Below are positions 45,222 through 55,209 of a stretch of DNA of 64,000 nucleotides, in pieces. The DNA lies in contig NC_019693.1 of assembly GCF_000317105.1 (NCBI RefSeq), forward strand, positions 4,837,227-4,901,226. Reading direction: 5' to 3'. The position numbers and the translations under genes are program-made. The notes under the pieces are model-generated. The model was not told the DNA's origin. It saw nothing but the letters and a program-made list of their open reading frames with translations, and ran no database searches. Numbering within the stretch: the first letter of the stretch is position 1; every line of letters starts with the position of its first letter. The DNA is from Oscillatoria acuminata PCC 6304. GTDB lineage: Bacteria > Cyanobacteriota > Cyanobacteriia > Cyanobacteriales > Laspinemataceae.

Positions 45222-48200
45222 ATGAAACAAGTTCTACTCTTCTTCGGATTGGCTGCCAATCTAACCTTGTGGGGATTAGCAACCCCGTTGCTCACCCTGG
45301 GGCAGATTGTCCCCGATCAGACCCTTCCGGTCAACTCCATTGTCACACCGGAAGGTCAGACTCATGTGATTACAGGCGGGACCTCAGTCAATGGCACTCT
45401 CTTCCATAGCTTTGAACAGTTTTCTGTCCTGACAGGTCACTCGGCTATTTTCAACAATGAGGCGCAAATTCGCAATATCCTCACGCGCATCACTGGGGGG
45501 ACGATTTCGGAAATTGATGGATTACTGCGTGCCAATGGCGCGGCGAATCTGTTTCTACTCAATCCCAATGGGATTATTTTTGGGGCCAATGCGCGATTGG
45601 ATATTGGGGGGTCTTTTTTCGCCAGTACCGGGAGTGAGTTTGTCTTTGCCGATGGCAGGACCTACAGTGCCACCACGCCGAATGCTCCTCCCTTAATCAC
45701 CGTGGATGTGCCATTGGGGGTGCAATTTGGACCGTCACCCGGGGCGATCGTCAATCGGTCCCAAGTGGCGATTCCAGTGGATAACAACCAGGCCCTGCCG
45801 GTGGGTTTACAGGTGCCTCCGGGTCAAAGTTTGATGCTGTTAGGAGGTAATGTTGTTCTGGAGGGGGGATTACTGACGGCCCCTGCCGGACAAATTGCGA
45901 TCGCCAGTATGGGAGAAAACGCTCAGGTGACCCTAAATCCCACCCCCCGAGGCATCGTTGTGGGAAATGACGGGGGACAGCGCTTCCAGGATATTCGCCT
46001 GTCTGGGGGTGCGATCGCAAGTACCAGTGCAGCAGTGGGAGGGGATATCCAACTCCAGGGTCGGCAAGTCTCTGTGCAAGATGGATCAGTCATCTCGACG
46101 ACTTCTTTTGGTCCGGGAAATGCCGGAAATTTGACCATTTCTGCTACAGAATCTGTAGAAGTCATTGGGAATAGTAACAAACTAGAATTTATCGAAAATA
46201 TTCTGCTTCCGGCTGGGGGGTTTGACCCGGGAATTATCAGGAATGGTGGGTTATTTGCTCTGGGATTAGGGGAAGGTGCTGCTGGTAATATTGTGATTGA
46301 AACGGGAGAGTTTCGGGCCAACAATGGGGCGATCGTCACCACCACAACCACCGGCAATGGAGTCGGGGGAAATCTCCTTGTCAATGCCACAAATTCAGTT
46401 ATCCTAAATAATGCTGGGTTGCTAACCGGAACTGCCGGGACTCAAGATGCCGGAAGTTTAGAGATTAATACCGGAACCCTGAATCTGGCTGACGGGGCGA
46501 TCGTGGCCACCCCATCTCTCAGTTCTGGCCGAGGTGGGGATTTAACGGTCAATGCTTCGATTGTAGAACTCAGCGGAAGTTCCCAGGAGACCTATCAGTT
46601 ACCCGCCCCAATTTTTAATCGTCCCAGTCCGCTTCCTAGTAGCCTATTTACCCAAGCTTTGGGAACGGGAAATTCAGGCAATTTAGAAATTAATACCCAA
46701 CAATTAAGACTGTCTGGGTCAGCAGTAATTTCCACCTCCACCTTAAATGTGGGAACCGGGGGCAATCTAACTATTAATGCTGACACCATTGATTTAAACG
46801 GAATACCTTCCCTGGGGAGATTATCCATTTTAGAACAAATTGTAGCGGCCTCAGCAGACCCGAGAGCCGTTGATGCTACCCTGCTGCAAAATGGGTTGTT
46901 TGCCGTGAGTTTTGGCCCGGGAAATGCGGGGCAGTTAAATATTAATACCCGGGAATTGAATGCCAGAAATGGGGCAACGATCGCCGCTTCAGCATTTCAA
47001 GAAGGGGCGGGAGGGAATTTGACCCTCACTACTCCGGCAGAGGGTTCGGTGAATCTCTCGACAGGGGGGATATTGACAGGAACGGTGGGGATTGGAGATG
47101 CCGGAAAGTTAGAGATTAATACAGGAACTCTGAATCTGACTAACGGGGCGATCGTTGCTACCCCGTCCCTGAGTCCGGGCAGAGGTGGGGATTTAACCGT
47201 CAATGCTTCGATTGTAGAACTCAGCGGAAGTTCCCTGGACATCTATCAGTTACCTCCCCCAATTTTCAATACTCCCAGTCCGATTCCCAGTAGTTTATTT
47301 ACCCAAGCATTGGGAACGGGCAATTCAGGGAATTTAGAAATTAATACCCAACAATTAAGACTGTCTGAATCAGCAGCAATTTCTACCTCGACCTTAAATG
47401 TAGGAACCGGCGGCAATCTGACTATCAATGCTGACCAGATTGATTTAAACGGAATACCTTCCCTGGGTAAATTAGGGATATTAGAACAAATTGTAGATGC
47501 ATCAAAAGACCCGACGGCCATTGATGCTACCCTGTTGCAAAATGGGTTATTTGCCGTGAGTTTTGGCCCGGGAAATGCGGGGCAGTTAAATATTAATACC
47601 CGGGAATTGAATGCCAGAAATGGGGCAACGATCGCCGCTTCAGCATTTCAAGAAGGGGCGGGAGGGAATTTGACCCTCACTACTCCGGCAGAGGGGGCGG
47701 TGAATCTCTCGACGGGGGGGATATTGACAGGAACGGTGGGGATTGGAGATGCCGGAAAGTTAGAGATTAATACAGGAACACTCAATCTGACTAACGGGGC
47801 GATCGTTGCTACCCCATCCCTGAGTCCGGGCAGAGGTGGGGATTTAACCGTCAATGCTTCAGTTGTAGAACTCCAGGGAATTTCCCCGGAAACCTATGAG
47901 TTGGACCAAATTTTTAACACTGCCAGTCCAATTCCCAGTAGCCTATTTACCCAAGCATTGGGAACGGGAGATTCCGGTAATTTAGAAGTTAATACCCAAC
48001 AATTAAGACTGTCTGGAGAAGCCGCAATTTCTACCTCAACCTTAAATGTGGGAACCGGCGGTAATCTAACTATTAATGCTGACCGGATAGATTTAAACGG
48101 AATACCTTCCCTGGGTAAAATCTCGATTTTAGAGCAGTTTTTTGGAGCATCAGCCAACCTCAGTGCCATTGATGCTTCTCTATTGAGAAATGGCTTGTTT

Positions 48201-50246
48201 GCCGTGAGTTTTGGACCGGGAAATGCGGGGGAACTGAAGATTAACACGGGAGACTTAAGGGTAACCAATGGGTCAATTATTGCTGCTTCGGCATTTCAAT
48301 CAGGGACCGGCGGTAATTTGACCATAACTACGCCGCCGACTGGTGGGGTAAATCTGGATAATGGTGGGCTATTAACGGGCACAGTCGGAACCGGAAGGGC
48401 AGGGAATTTACAAGTACAAGCGGGACAACTTCAACTCCAACAGGGAGGGATTATTTCGACCTCGACCGTAGGCCCCGGATTAGGGGGAGATTTAACCGTC
48501 AATGCCAATAATATTCAGCTTTCAGGAATTTCACAAGACGGATATAATCTCCCAATTTTTGTTGAAGGTTCAGGACCAATACCCAGTAGCTTATTGACCT
48601 TAACCATTGGGGTTGATCCGGCGAATCCTTCAGGAAAAGCGGGCAATTTAACGATTAATACCCAGCGCTTGTTAGTGGAAGATAATGCGGCCATTTCCAC
48701 CTCGACCCTGGGGGCGGCTGGAGATGCCGGGGATTTAACTGTGACGGCTAATTCTCAGGTTCAACTCAGAGGCATCGGGCCGTTGGTGAAACCCCTAACG
48801 GAAATTTTTAATACCACTTTTAACATTGCTAATGTCAGAAATGGGCTATTTACTTCCAGTTTAGGAAGTGGCAAACCTGGGAATATCACGATTCAAACCC
48901 GGGAATTACTCTCAGAAAATGGTTCATTAATCTCAGCCAGCAGCTTATCACCGAGTCAGGGTATAGAGGGACTGGATGGGACAGAAAATACCGCAGGAAC
49001 TTTGACGATTCGCACATCGGGGGGATTAGTGCGCCTCAATGATTCGGGCTTATTAACGGGAACAGTCAATCAGCAAGATTCTGGGACTTTAACCCTAGAT
49101 ACCGGGCAATTAGTGGTAGAGAATGGTTCAGTGGTCGCGACCACCACTCTCACCCAAGGGGATGGAGGGAGATTGCAAGTCAATGCCGATTCGGTGGTAT
49201 TGCGGGGGTTTTCTAATGTGCTAATAGAGGGGATTCCTAATGTGGTGCCGAGTGGTTTATTTACCTTAACCTTTGGGACGGGTCGGGCTGGGGAGTTAGA
49301 GGTTAATACGGCAAATTTTACGGCTGAAAATGGGGGATTAGCTGCTTCTTCTACATTTGGCCGGGGAGAGGGGGGAAATTTAACCCTGAATGCCGCCAAT
49401 CAAGTGAAACTTAGTGGGGGAATTCCCCAGGATGGACAGTTTCCCAGCGGTTTGCGGGCGGATGTGTTGGATGATCTGCCCCCCTTTGCGGCCAATCTAC
49501 CCCTGGCAGACCAACCCGAAAACCTAGGGTCCGGGACTCCGGGCAACTTGACGTTGAACGGGGGAATTATTCTGATGCAGGATCAGGCGGCGGTGCAGGT
49601 GAGTGCGGGTTCCGTCGGGGATGGGGGGAACTTAACGGTGAATGCTGGGGTGTTAGCGCTTCGGAGTCAGAGCACAATGGCCGCAGATGCGGGTCAGGGG
49701 ACTGGTGGCGCGGTGGAAATTAATACCCGCCAAGGCATTTTTGCGGTCGATCGCGCCAATCAAATCACGGCCACCTCGGAACTCGGGACCCAGTTTAGTG
49801 GTAGGGTAGATTTCAATACCCCTGATGTGGAAGCGGCTCAAGGTTTGGCTAATCTGCCGGAAAACCCCATTGACCCGGAAGATCGGGTCAGAAGTCCCCT
49901 CTGTTCTCCTGCCGGAGAAACAACAGCCGGGGAATTTATTATTACGGGCCGCAGTGGGTTACCCCAAACTCCCTATGAGGCGATCGAGAGTGATGGGGTC
50001 CGGGTGGAGTTGGTTTCTCCGGCAGATTCGGTCCCGAATCGTTCCGGTGCACCTCCGGTTTCCTCCCCTGTGGAGCAATCGGGGGCAATATTGCCGCCCC
50101 CCGCAAAAGGATTGGTGGTCAACGCCCAGGGGGATGTGATGCTCACAGCAACGACCCCCAATGGTTTGATGTCCGGAACACTTTGGTTTACTGCTGAGTG
50201 CGATCGTGTACGAGAAACAACAAATTCAGACTCAAGTTCGCGGTAG
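45222..50246 (+). CDS. tpsA: Two-partner-secretion exoprotein (filamentous hemagglutinin-like)
   Basis: A 1674-aa secreted beta-helix protein. A signal peptide (MKQVLLFFGLAANLTLWGL...) is followed by a TPS domain, residues about 28-160: PDQTLPVNSIV, NPNGIIFG and SFFAST are hallmark motifs. The body has three tandem modules of about 217 residues (DNA period about 650 bp). Each contains SLFTQALGTGNSGNLEINTQQLRLS, NLTINAD.IDLNGIPSLG and LFAVSFGPGNAGQLNINTRELNARNGATIAAS; more diverged repeats follow. It would be exported through the TpsB pore encoded directly after it and displayed or shed. The C-terminus is Ser/Pro-rich and ends with SGTLWFTAECDRV. Function (adhesion, contact, aggregation) is not predictable from sequence. 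Confidence 0.93.
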   Translation: MKQVLLFFGLAANLTLWGLATPLLTLGQIVPDQTLPVNSIVTPEGQTHVITGGTSVNGTLFHSFEQFSVLTGHSAIFNNEAQIRNILTRITGGTISEIDGLLRANGAANLFLLNPNGIIFGANARLDIGGSFFASTGSEFVFADGRTYSATTPNAPPLITVDVPLGVQFGPSPGAIVNRSQVAIPVDNNQALPVGLQVPPGQSLMLLGGNVVLEGGLLTAPAGQIAIASMGENAQVTLNPTPRGIVVGNDGGQRFQDIRLSGGAIASTSAAVGGDIQLQGRQVSVQDGSVISTTSFGPGNAGNLTISATESVEVIGNSNKLEFIENILLPAGGFDPGIIRNGGLFALGLGEGAAGNIVIETGEFRANNGAIVTTTTTGNGVGGNLLVNATNSVILNNAGLLTGTAGTQDAGSLEINTGTLNLADGAIVATPSLSSGRGGDLTVNASIVELSGSSQETYQLPAPIFNRPSPLPSSLFTQALGTGNSGNLEINTQQLRLSGSAVISTSTLNVGTGGNLTINADTIDLNGIPSLGRLSILEQIVAASADPRAVDATLLQNGLFAVSFGPGNAGQLNINTRELNARNGATIAASAFQEGAGGNLTLTTPAEGSVNLSTGGILTGTVGIGDAGKLEINTGTLNLTNGAIVATPSLSPGRGGDLTVNASIVELSGSSLDIYQLPPPIFNTPSPIPSSLFTQALGTGNSGNLEINTQQLRLSESAAISTSTLNVGTGGNLTINADQIDLNGIPSLGKLGILEQIVDASKDPTAIDATLLQNGLFAVSFGPGNAGQLNINTRELNARNGATIAASAFQEGAGGNLTLTTPAEGAVNLSTGGILTGTVGIGDAGKLEINTGTLNLTNGAIVATPSLSPGRGGDLTVNASVVELQGISPETYELDQIFNTASPIPSSLFTQALGTGDSGNLEVNTQQLRLSGEAAISTSTLNVGTGGNLTINADRIDLNGIPSLGKISILEQFFGASANLSAIDASLLRNGLFAVSFGPGNAGELKINTGDLRVTNGSIIAASAFQSGTGGNLTITTPPTGGVNLDNGGLLTGTVGTGRAGNLQVQAGQLQLQQGGIISTSTVGPGLGGDLTVNANNIQLSGISQDGYNLPIFVEGSGPIPSSLLTLTIGVDPANPSGKAGNLTINTQRLLVEDNAAISTSTLGAAGDAGDLTVTANSQVQLRGIGPLVKPLTEIFNTTFNIANVRNGLFTSSLGSGKPGNITIQTRELLSENGSLISASSLSPSQGIEGLDGTENTAGTLTIRTSGGLVRLNDSGLLTGTVNQQDSGTLTLDTGQLVVENGSVVATTTLTQGDGGRLQVNADSVVLRGFSNVLIEGIPNVVPSGLFTLTFGTGRAGELEVNTANFTAENGGLAASSTFGRGEGGNLTLNAANQVKLSGGIPQDGQFPSGLRADVLDDLPPFAANLPLADQPENLGSGTPGNLTLNGGIILMQDQAAVQVSAGSVGDGGNLTVNAGVLALRSQSTMAADAGQGTGGAVEINTRQGIFAVDRANQITATSELGTQFSGRVDFNTPDVEAAQGLANLPENPIDPEDRVRSPLCSPAGETTAGEFIITGRSGLPQTPYEAIESDGVRVELVSPADSVPNRSGAPPVSSPVEQSGAILPPPAKGLVVNAQGDVMLTATTPNGLMSGTLWFTAECDRVRETTNSDSSSR

Positions 50247-52044
50247 GTGGGGTCTGAGCGTTCTGCCCTCCCAGGGTGGGCTCAGGCCCCAAGGCAATCT
50301 GTTATGGGTTGTACTGTTCGGTTGCTTAGGCATCATCGGTCCGGGAAGTTTACCGAGGGGATTAGCCCAAGAGGGGATTCCTCCGGCATCGCTGCCGAAT
50401 CCAATTTTGCCCCCAACCCAGGAACCCCAGGCCCCGTCTTTACTCCCGCAGAATCCAGACCCCTTAGAAATTTTTCCCGCTTCCCCCATCCCCAGGGAAG
50501 AAATTCCCCCAGTCGCCGAACCCACCCTGGTGGTGGAACGGTTCGAGTTTGTCGGGAATACCCTGTTTACGGAAGCAGAATTAGCGGCAGTAACGGCTGC
50601 TTATACGAATCGCCCGATTACTTTTAGTGAACTGGAAGCAGCGGCGAATCAAGTTACTGAACTTTATCTCACCCAGGGATATATTACCTCGGGGGGTTAT
50701 GTTCCCTCCAATCAACGCATCGCTTCCGGGGGCGGTCCGGTGACGATCCGCATCGTGGAAGGGCGTCTGGAGGAGGAGATTCAAGTGGTGGGGACTGAGC
50801 GGTTGCGTTCCAGTTACATCCGCAGTCGCTTGGTGGATCCGGATGAACCGCTGGATTTGAAGCGCTTGGAAGAACAAGTGCGACTGCTGCAATCGGACCC
50901 GATGATTGAGCAGGTGAGTGCTCAACTGTCGGCAGGAACCCAACCGGGGATGAGTGCCCTGAGAATTCAGGTGAGTGAAGCATCCCCCTGGTTGGGTTCT
51001 CAGGTTGGGGTGGATAATAGTCGGAACCCGAGTGTGGGCAGTTTTCGGCAACAGGGACAGGTGAATTATGCGAATCTCCTGGGACGGGGAGATCGCTTGA
51101 GTGCGTCCTATGGCCGGACTGATGGCAGTACCGATTGGGATGTGAGTTATGGGGTGCCGGTTAATCGGAGTAATGGCACTCTGAGTTTCCGCTATAGCAA
51201 TACAAATAGTGATATTATTGAGTCCCCTTTTGATGCGTTGGAGATTGAGTCGAGTTCGCGCAATTATGAACTGAGCTTTCGCCAACCCGCTCTGCGCAGG
51301 GCTTCGAAGGAAAAAATCCAGGAATTTGCCCTGGGTGTGACGGCAGCAAGGCGGGAGAGTTCGACAACCCTGTTGGGGGAGGGGTTTCCGATTTCTCCGG
51401 GGGCGAGTCGAGATGGGGAAACGCGAATTTCGGTGTTGCGGGTGTTTCAGGAGTTTTCTGAACGCCGATCGCAACAAGTGTGGGCGGCTCGCTCTCAGTT
51501 TAGTCTAGGAGTGGGCGCGTTTGATGCCACGGTCAACGATCGCAATCCCGATAGTCAGTTTTTGGCATGGCGCGGACAACTCTTATACTTACGCCGCTTG
51601 AATGATTCGGTCGGTCCCATCCTCGGGGGGGCGACGATGTTGTTGCGTTCGGATTTGCAACTGACGAATGATGGGTTGCTCTCGTTGGAACGGTTTGGAC
51701 TCGGCGGTGGACAAAGTGTGCGCGGGTATCGTCAAGATGCTTTGCTGACGGATAATGGCGCATTTGCTTCGGCAGAGGTGCGATTGCCGATTCTTGAGGT
51801 TTCCCAAGTTCGGGGGATTCTGGAGGTTGCTCCTTTTGTGGATCTGGGGATGGGGTGGAATCACCAGGGAGAAAAGCTAGATCCCAATACCTTGGTGGGA
51901 GTTGGGTTGGGTTTGCGCTGGCAAATGGGCGATCGCCTAACGGCACGGATGGATTATGGTGTTCCTTTAGTGAAGGTTGATTCGGGAGATCGGACATGGC
52001 AAGAAAATGGTCTGTATTTTTCGGTGCAGTACAATCCGTTCTAA
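50206..52044 (+). CDS. tpsB: Two-partner-secretion outer-membrane transporter (ShlB/FhaC family)
   Basis: 612 aa from GTG at 50206, overlapping the end of tpsA by 41 bp. A signal-like hydrophobic stretch (LLWVVLFGCLGIIGPGSL) is followed by a Pro-rich linker and two POTRA domains (about 105-260): VVERFEFVGNTLFTEAEL, ELYLTQGYITSGGYVPSNQRI, then GRLEEEIQVVG. A 16-strand Omp85/TpsB barrel follows (about 265-612), with ASYGRTDGSTDWDVSYGVPVNRSNGTLSFRYSN and a C-terminal strand ending in F (YFSVQYNPF). It recognises the TPS domain of the upstream exoprotein and threads it across the outer membrane. Confidence 0.93.
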   Translation: MYEKQQIQTQVRGRWGLSVLPSQGGLRPQGNLLWVVLFGCLGIIGPGSLPRGLAQEGIPPASLPNPILPPTQEPQAPSLLPQNPDPLEIFPASPIPREEIPPVAEPTLVVERFEFVGNTLFTEAELAAVTAAYTNRPITFSELEAAANQVTELYLTQGYITSGGYVPSNQRIASGGGPVTIRIVEGRLEEEIQVVGTERLRSSYIRSRLVDPDEPLDLKRLEEQVRLLQSDPMIEQVSAQLSAGTQPGMSALRIQVSEASPWLGSQVGVDNSRNPSVGSFRQQGQVNYANLLGRGDRLSASYGRTDGSTDWDVSYGVPVNRSNGTLSFRYSNTNSDIIESPFDALEIESSSRNYELSFRQPALRRASKEKIQEFALGVTAARRESSTTLLGEGFPISPGASRDGETRISVLRVFQEFSERRSQQVWAARSQFSLGVGAFDATVNDRNPDSQFLAWRGQLLYLRRLNDSVGPILGGATMLLRSDLQLTNDGLLSLERFGLGGGQSVRGYRQDALLTDNGAFASAEVRLPILEVSQVRGILEVAPFVDLGMGWNHQGEKLDPNTLVGVGLGLRWQMGDRLTARMDYGVPLVKVDSGDRTWQENGLYFSVQYNPF

Positions 52045-55000
52045 AATGGCGGGTTCGGGGTCAACGACGGACTCTGGCGATCGCCTTATGTGCGGCTTTG
52101 GGTTGGATTGGCGCGCTGTCCCTTCCCGCACTCACGGCTGATTCCCCGAACTCGGGACCCGTCTCGGTGGTGGAAATTCGGGGTGCGGGGGAGATGGCGA
52201 TCGCCCTGGTAGAACGCGGTCAACGGCTCTATAATCAAGGCAATTTTCCCGAGGCAGTGGGGGTCTGGCAAGAGGCGGTGGCCGCTTATCGCACGGCTGG
52301 AGATTGGCTGAATGAAGCGATGGCATTGAGCAATTTATCGTTAACTTATCAGAAGTTAGGGGAGTGGAATCGGGCTCAGGAGGCGATCGGTCAAAGTCTC
52401 CAGCGCTTACCGGATCCTGCGGTATCGAATGCTGGCCCTGATGGGGTGAGAATTTTGGCCCAGAGTTTGGATATTTACGGGAAACTGCAACTGGAACGAG
52501 GAAACCCTGGGGATGCGATCGCCACCTGGAAACGGACCGCTACACTCTACCAGCAATTGCGAAACCCAGACCAACAACGCCAAAGCCTGATTAATCAAGC
52601 CCAAGCCTTGCAAGTGTTGGGATTATATTCTAGGGCTTGTGATACTTTATTACAAGGATTTGGGGAAACCCCCAATTGCCAAATCTTACTAGAAGAACCC
52701 CCAGGAGACTCACAACGGACTAAATCAGCACAGCGGTTAATTTCTAGACTGTCCGCACAGCCGGCAAATTTGATTACGGCTAATGGTTTACGGAGGTTGG
52801 GAGATATTCTTAGACCTTTAGGACGTTTGCACTTGTCTGAAGACCTGTTATTGCTCAGTCAAAACATGGCGCAACAGTTGGGGTCTGGGGACGATGTGGC
52901 GGCAGCTTGGCTGAGTTTGGGGAATACCGCCTTGGCGATCGGCAATCAAGAGCGTGACAAAGACACTCCCGAAACAATTGTGTTAGTTCCCGTCCAAATC
53001 GACGAGATAACACCGATGGAAAAAGCTTTACAGCCTTATCAGAAGTCCTTGAATTATTATCAAAAAATTGTCAATAATTATCCCGGTTCTCGGATGGCAT
53101 TAGAAGCTGAAATTAATCACTTAAATCTCTTGATTGACATCAAAAACTGGTGGAATGTCGAAACTCAAAAAATTTTGCGAGCGCAAAACTATCGAGACCA
53201 ATTAAATCAAGATTTTCTTGAAAAGACCAGCCAATTAGCCGATGACATTACTGAATTAGTCAATCAGAACTGGCCTTTAACCAGCAATTTAATTAATAGC
53301 CGAATTAATTTTGCCGACAATCTGCTCAATGGATTGAAAAATGAAAAATTTCTTCCCCTTGCAGAAACCATCTTAAACCAGGCAGTTCAAGATGGCAAAA
53401 CCATAGGAAACTCTCGAATTCAATCCTATGCTCTGGGTAGTTTAGGGTCGTTATATGAGCAGCAAGAACGGGAGGCGCAAGAAACTGTCCGTCGCCAATC
53501 GGGGCTGGATTTGGCGAAAGACTATACGGAACAAGCCTTAGCTCTGTTGAACTTGTATCAAAGCAACAATTCAGGCGATCGGTCCATTACTTATGCAGAC
53601 GATCGCGACTTAGGGTATCGCTGGGAATGGCAACTAGGAAGAATCTTAGAAGCTCAAGGCAACACCCGGGAAGCGATCCAAGTTTATGATCAGGCATTTG
53701 AAAAATTAAAATCCTTACGAAGCGACTTAGGAGCCATCAATCGAGATGTTCAATTCTATTTTCGCGACCAAGTAGAGCCTTTCTACCGTGAGTATGCTGC
53801 ACTCTTGCTGACACCGGAACAACCTTCCCAAACCGACTTAGAAAAAACCATTGAAATTTTTGAAGCCCTCCAGTTAGCGGAAATCGACAATTTATTTCAA
53901 GACCCCTGCTCGGAAATTCAACAACAACAGAGTCGAGTGGATTTTCTGCAAGCCCATGCCAGCAGCAATTCGGCTATTCTCTATACGATGGTTTTAGAAG
54001 CCAGTCATTCCGCCAAGGCTGTCAATCCCAATTCAGAATCAGTCCAAATTCACCTGCTTTTACAACGACCCCAAGGCATAGATTACGCGAGAAGTAGCCT
54101 TGAAAAAAATAAATTAGCCACCTCCATCAATAATTTTAATAAACGGTTTTATGTTGAGTACACCCGTTATCTGAGTGAAAATAGATCCCCGGAGAATGAA
54201 CGAGAAAGACTCAACGAAAGCAAACCCGAGATTTTGGAGATGTTAAGCCAGTATTATGACTGGATGATTCGACCTTTAGAGGCTCAACTGAAGGCCGTAC
54301 AGACTGTGGTGTTCGTTTTAGATACTCCCTTCCAAAACATTCCCGTGGCCGCGTTATATGACGGACAGCAGTATTTAATCGAGAATAAAAGCGTGGCTTT
54401 TATTCCTAGTTGGCAACTGATGAATCCTAACCCTTTAGAAGTTGGACAGGGTTTAAAAGTATTGGCAGGAGGATTGTCCCAAGGATTGTGTCTAAATGGT
54501 GAACGCGATTGTACCCCAGAACAAAGGCAAGTGACCGAGCTACCCTCTGTGGAAATCGAACTGGATAATATCCCCACCCGGGTGAAACTTTTGAATGCTC
54601 AATTTACCCCAGAAAATCTCCAAAGAGAACTGAATCGGTTTCGGGGTCATGTGGTTCATTTGGCAACTCACGGACAATTCAGTTCTAACCCGGAGAAAAC
54701 CGTGATTGAGACCTTTACCCGAGCGATTAATTTGAAGGAGTTAGAGAAACTCCTTCAAGATAAAAATACCAGCACCGCGAGCCAAATCAAATTACTGGTT
54801 TTGAGTGCTTGTGATGCAGCTCAAGGTGATCCGCGAGCGGTTTTAGGTCTGGCGGGAGTCGCGTTAAGATCGGGAGTCAGCAGTGCGATCGCCCCACTTT
54901 GGCTCGTCAAAGACAGTGCGACGGCTCCCTTGATGATTGAATTTTATCGACTCTTACAGCAAGAACAAACCAACAAAGCAGAAGCTTTGCGTCAAGCGCA

Positions 55001-55124
55001 ACTCGCTCTGTTACAGAATCGATTCCCGAAGTTGCCAGATGATTATCGATTCCCGAAGTTGCCAGATGATTACAGCCATCCGGCTTACTGGGCACCTTAC
55101 GTCCTCGTCGGAAATTGGCTATAA
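51996..55124 (+). CDS. CHAT-domain protease-like protein with TPR region and signal sequence
   Basis: 1042 aa, overlapping tpsB by 49 bp. A basic N-terminus and hydrophobic helix (RTLAIALCAALGWIGALSLPALTADS) look like a signal peptide. Residues 65-330 contain TPR-like helices (ALVERGQRLYNQGNFPEAVGVWQEAV). The C-terminal CHAT domain, a caspase-like fold, has His892 (VVHLATHGQFSS) and Cys939 (LVLSACDAAQG) in the catalytic-dyad positions, then SAIAPLWLVKDSA. Near the end RFPKLPDDY is repeated in tandem (27-bp duplication at 55019-55072). The protein is probably periplasmic and encoded with the TPS pair. It may process the exoprotein or other envelope proteins, but the substrate is unknown. Confidence 0.9.
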   Translation: MARKWSVFFGAVQSVLKWRVRGQRRTLAIALCAALGWIGALSLPALTADSPNSGPVSVVEIRGAGEMAIALVERGQRLYNQGNFPEAVGVWQEAVAAYRTAGDWLNEAMALSNLSLTYQKLGEWNRAQEAIGQSLQRLPDPAVSNAGPDGVRILAQSLDIYGKLQLERGNPGDAIATWKRTATLYQQLRNPDQQRQSLINQAQALQVLGLYSRACDTLLQGFGETPNCQILLEEPPGDSQRTKSAQRLISRLSAQPANLITANGLRRLGDILRPLGRLHLSEDLLLLSQNMAQQLGSGDDVAAAWLSLGNTALAIGNQERDKDTPETIVLVPVQIDEITPMEKALQPYQKSLNYYQKIVNNYPGSRMALEAEINHLNLLIDIKNWWNVETQKILRAQNYRDQLNQDFLEKTSQLADDITELVNQNWPLTSNLINSRINFADNLLNGLKNEKFLPLAETILNQAVQDGKTIGNSRIQSYALGSLGSLYEQQEREAQETVRRQSGLDLAKDYTEQALALLNLYQSNNSGDRSITYADDRDLGYRWEWQLGRILEAQGNTREAIQVYDQAFEKLKSLRSDLGAINRDVQFYFRDQVEPFYREYAALLLTPEQPSQTDLEKTIEIFEALQLAEIDNLFQDPCSEIQQQQSRVDFLQAHASSNSAILYTMVLEASHSAKAVNPNSESVQIHLLLQRPQGIDYARSSLEKNKLATSINNFNKRFYVEYTRYLSENRSPENERERLNESKPEILEMLSQYYDWMIRPLEAQLKAVQTVVFVLDTPFQNIPVAALYDGQQYLIENKSVAFIPSWQLMNPNPLEVGQGLKVLAGGLSQGLCLNGERDCTPEQRQVTELPSVEIELDNIPTRVKLLNAQFTPENLQRELNRFRGHVVHLATHGQFSSNPEKTVIETFTRAINLKELEKLLQDKNTSTASQIKLLVLSACDAAQGDPRAVLGLAGVALRSGVSSAIAPLWLVKDSATAPLMIEFYRLLQQEQTNKAEALRQAQLALLQNRFPKLPDDYRFPKLPDDYSHPAYWAPYVLVGNWL
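55019..55072 (+). repeat. Exact 27-bp tandem duplication in the CHAT gene
   Basis: The unit TCGATTCCCGAAGTTGCC... occurs twice back to back (55019-55045, 55046-55072) without a mismatch, adding nine residues (RFPKLPDDY repeated) in frame just before the end of the CHAT domain. Confidence 0.85.
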
Positions 55125-55129
55125 GACCC

Positions 55130-55209
55130 AATCCGGTACTCATCGGTTTGAAAAAACTGAACAGAACTGAAGGGTGCAGGTTTTTCCTGGAACCGCAGAG
55201 TACCGGATT
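55130..55209 (+). terminator. 12-bp inverted repeat after the CHAT gene
   Basis: AATCCGGTACTC (55130-55141) is repeated as its reverse complement at 55198-55209. It starts six bases after the CHAT stop. The long loop makes a simple terminator uncertain. The remainder to 55405 is AT-rich and shows no gene. Confidence 0.35.

Noticed and set aside
45751-49399. Series of minus-strand frames rich in PPVPTFKVEVE across tpsA
   Set aside because: Antisense shadows of the repeated tpsA modules, as they recur with the same 650-bp period.
45222-50246. CRISPR-like periodicity in the tpsA region
   Set aside because: The repeats are 650-bp coding modules in a single frame, not short repeats with spacers.
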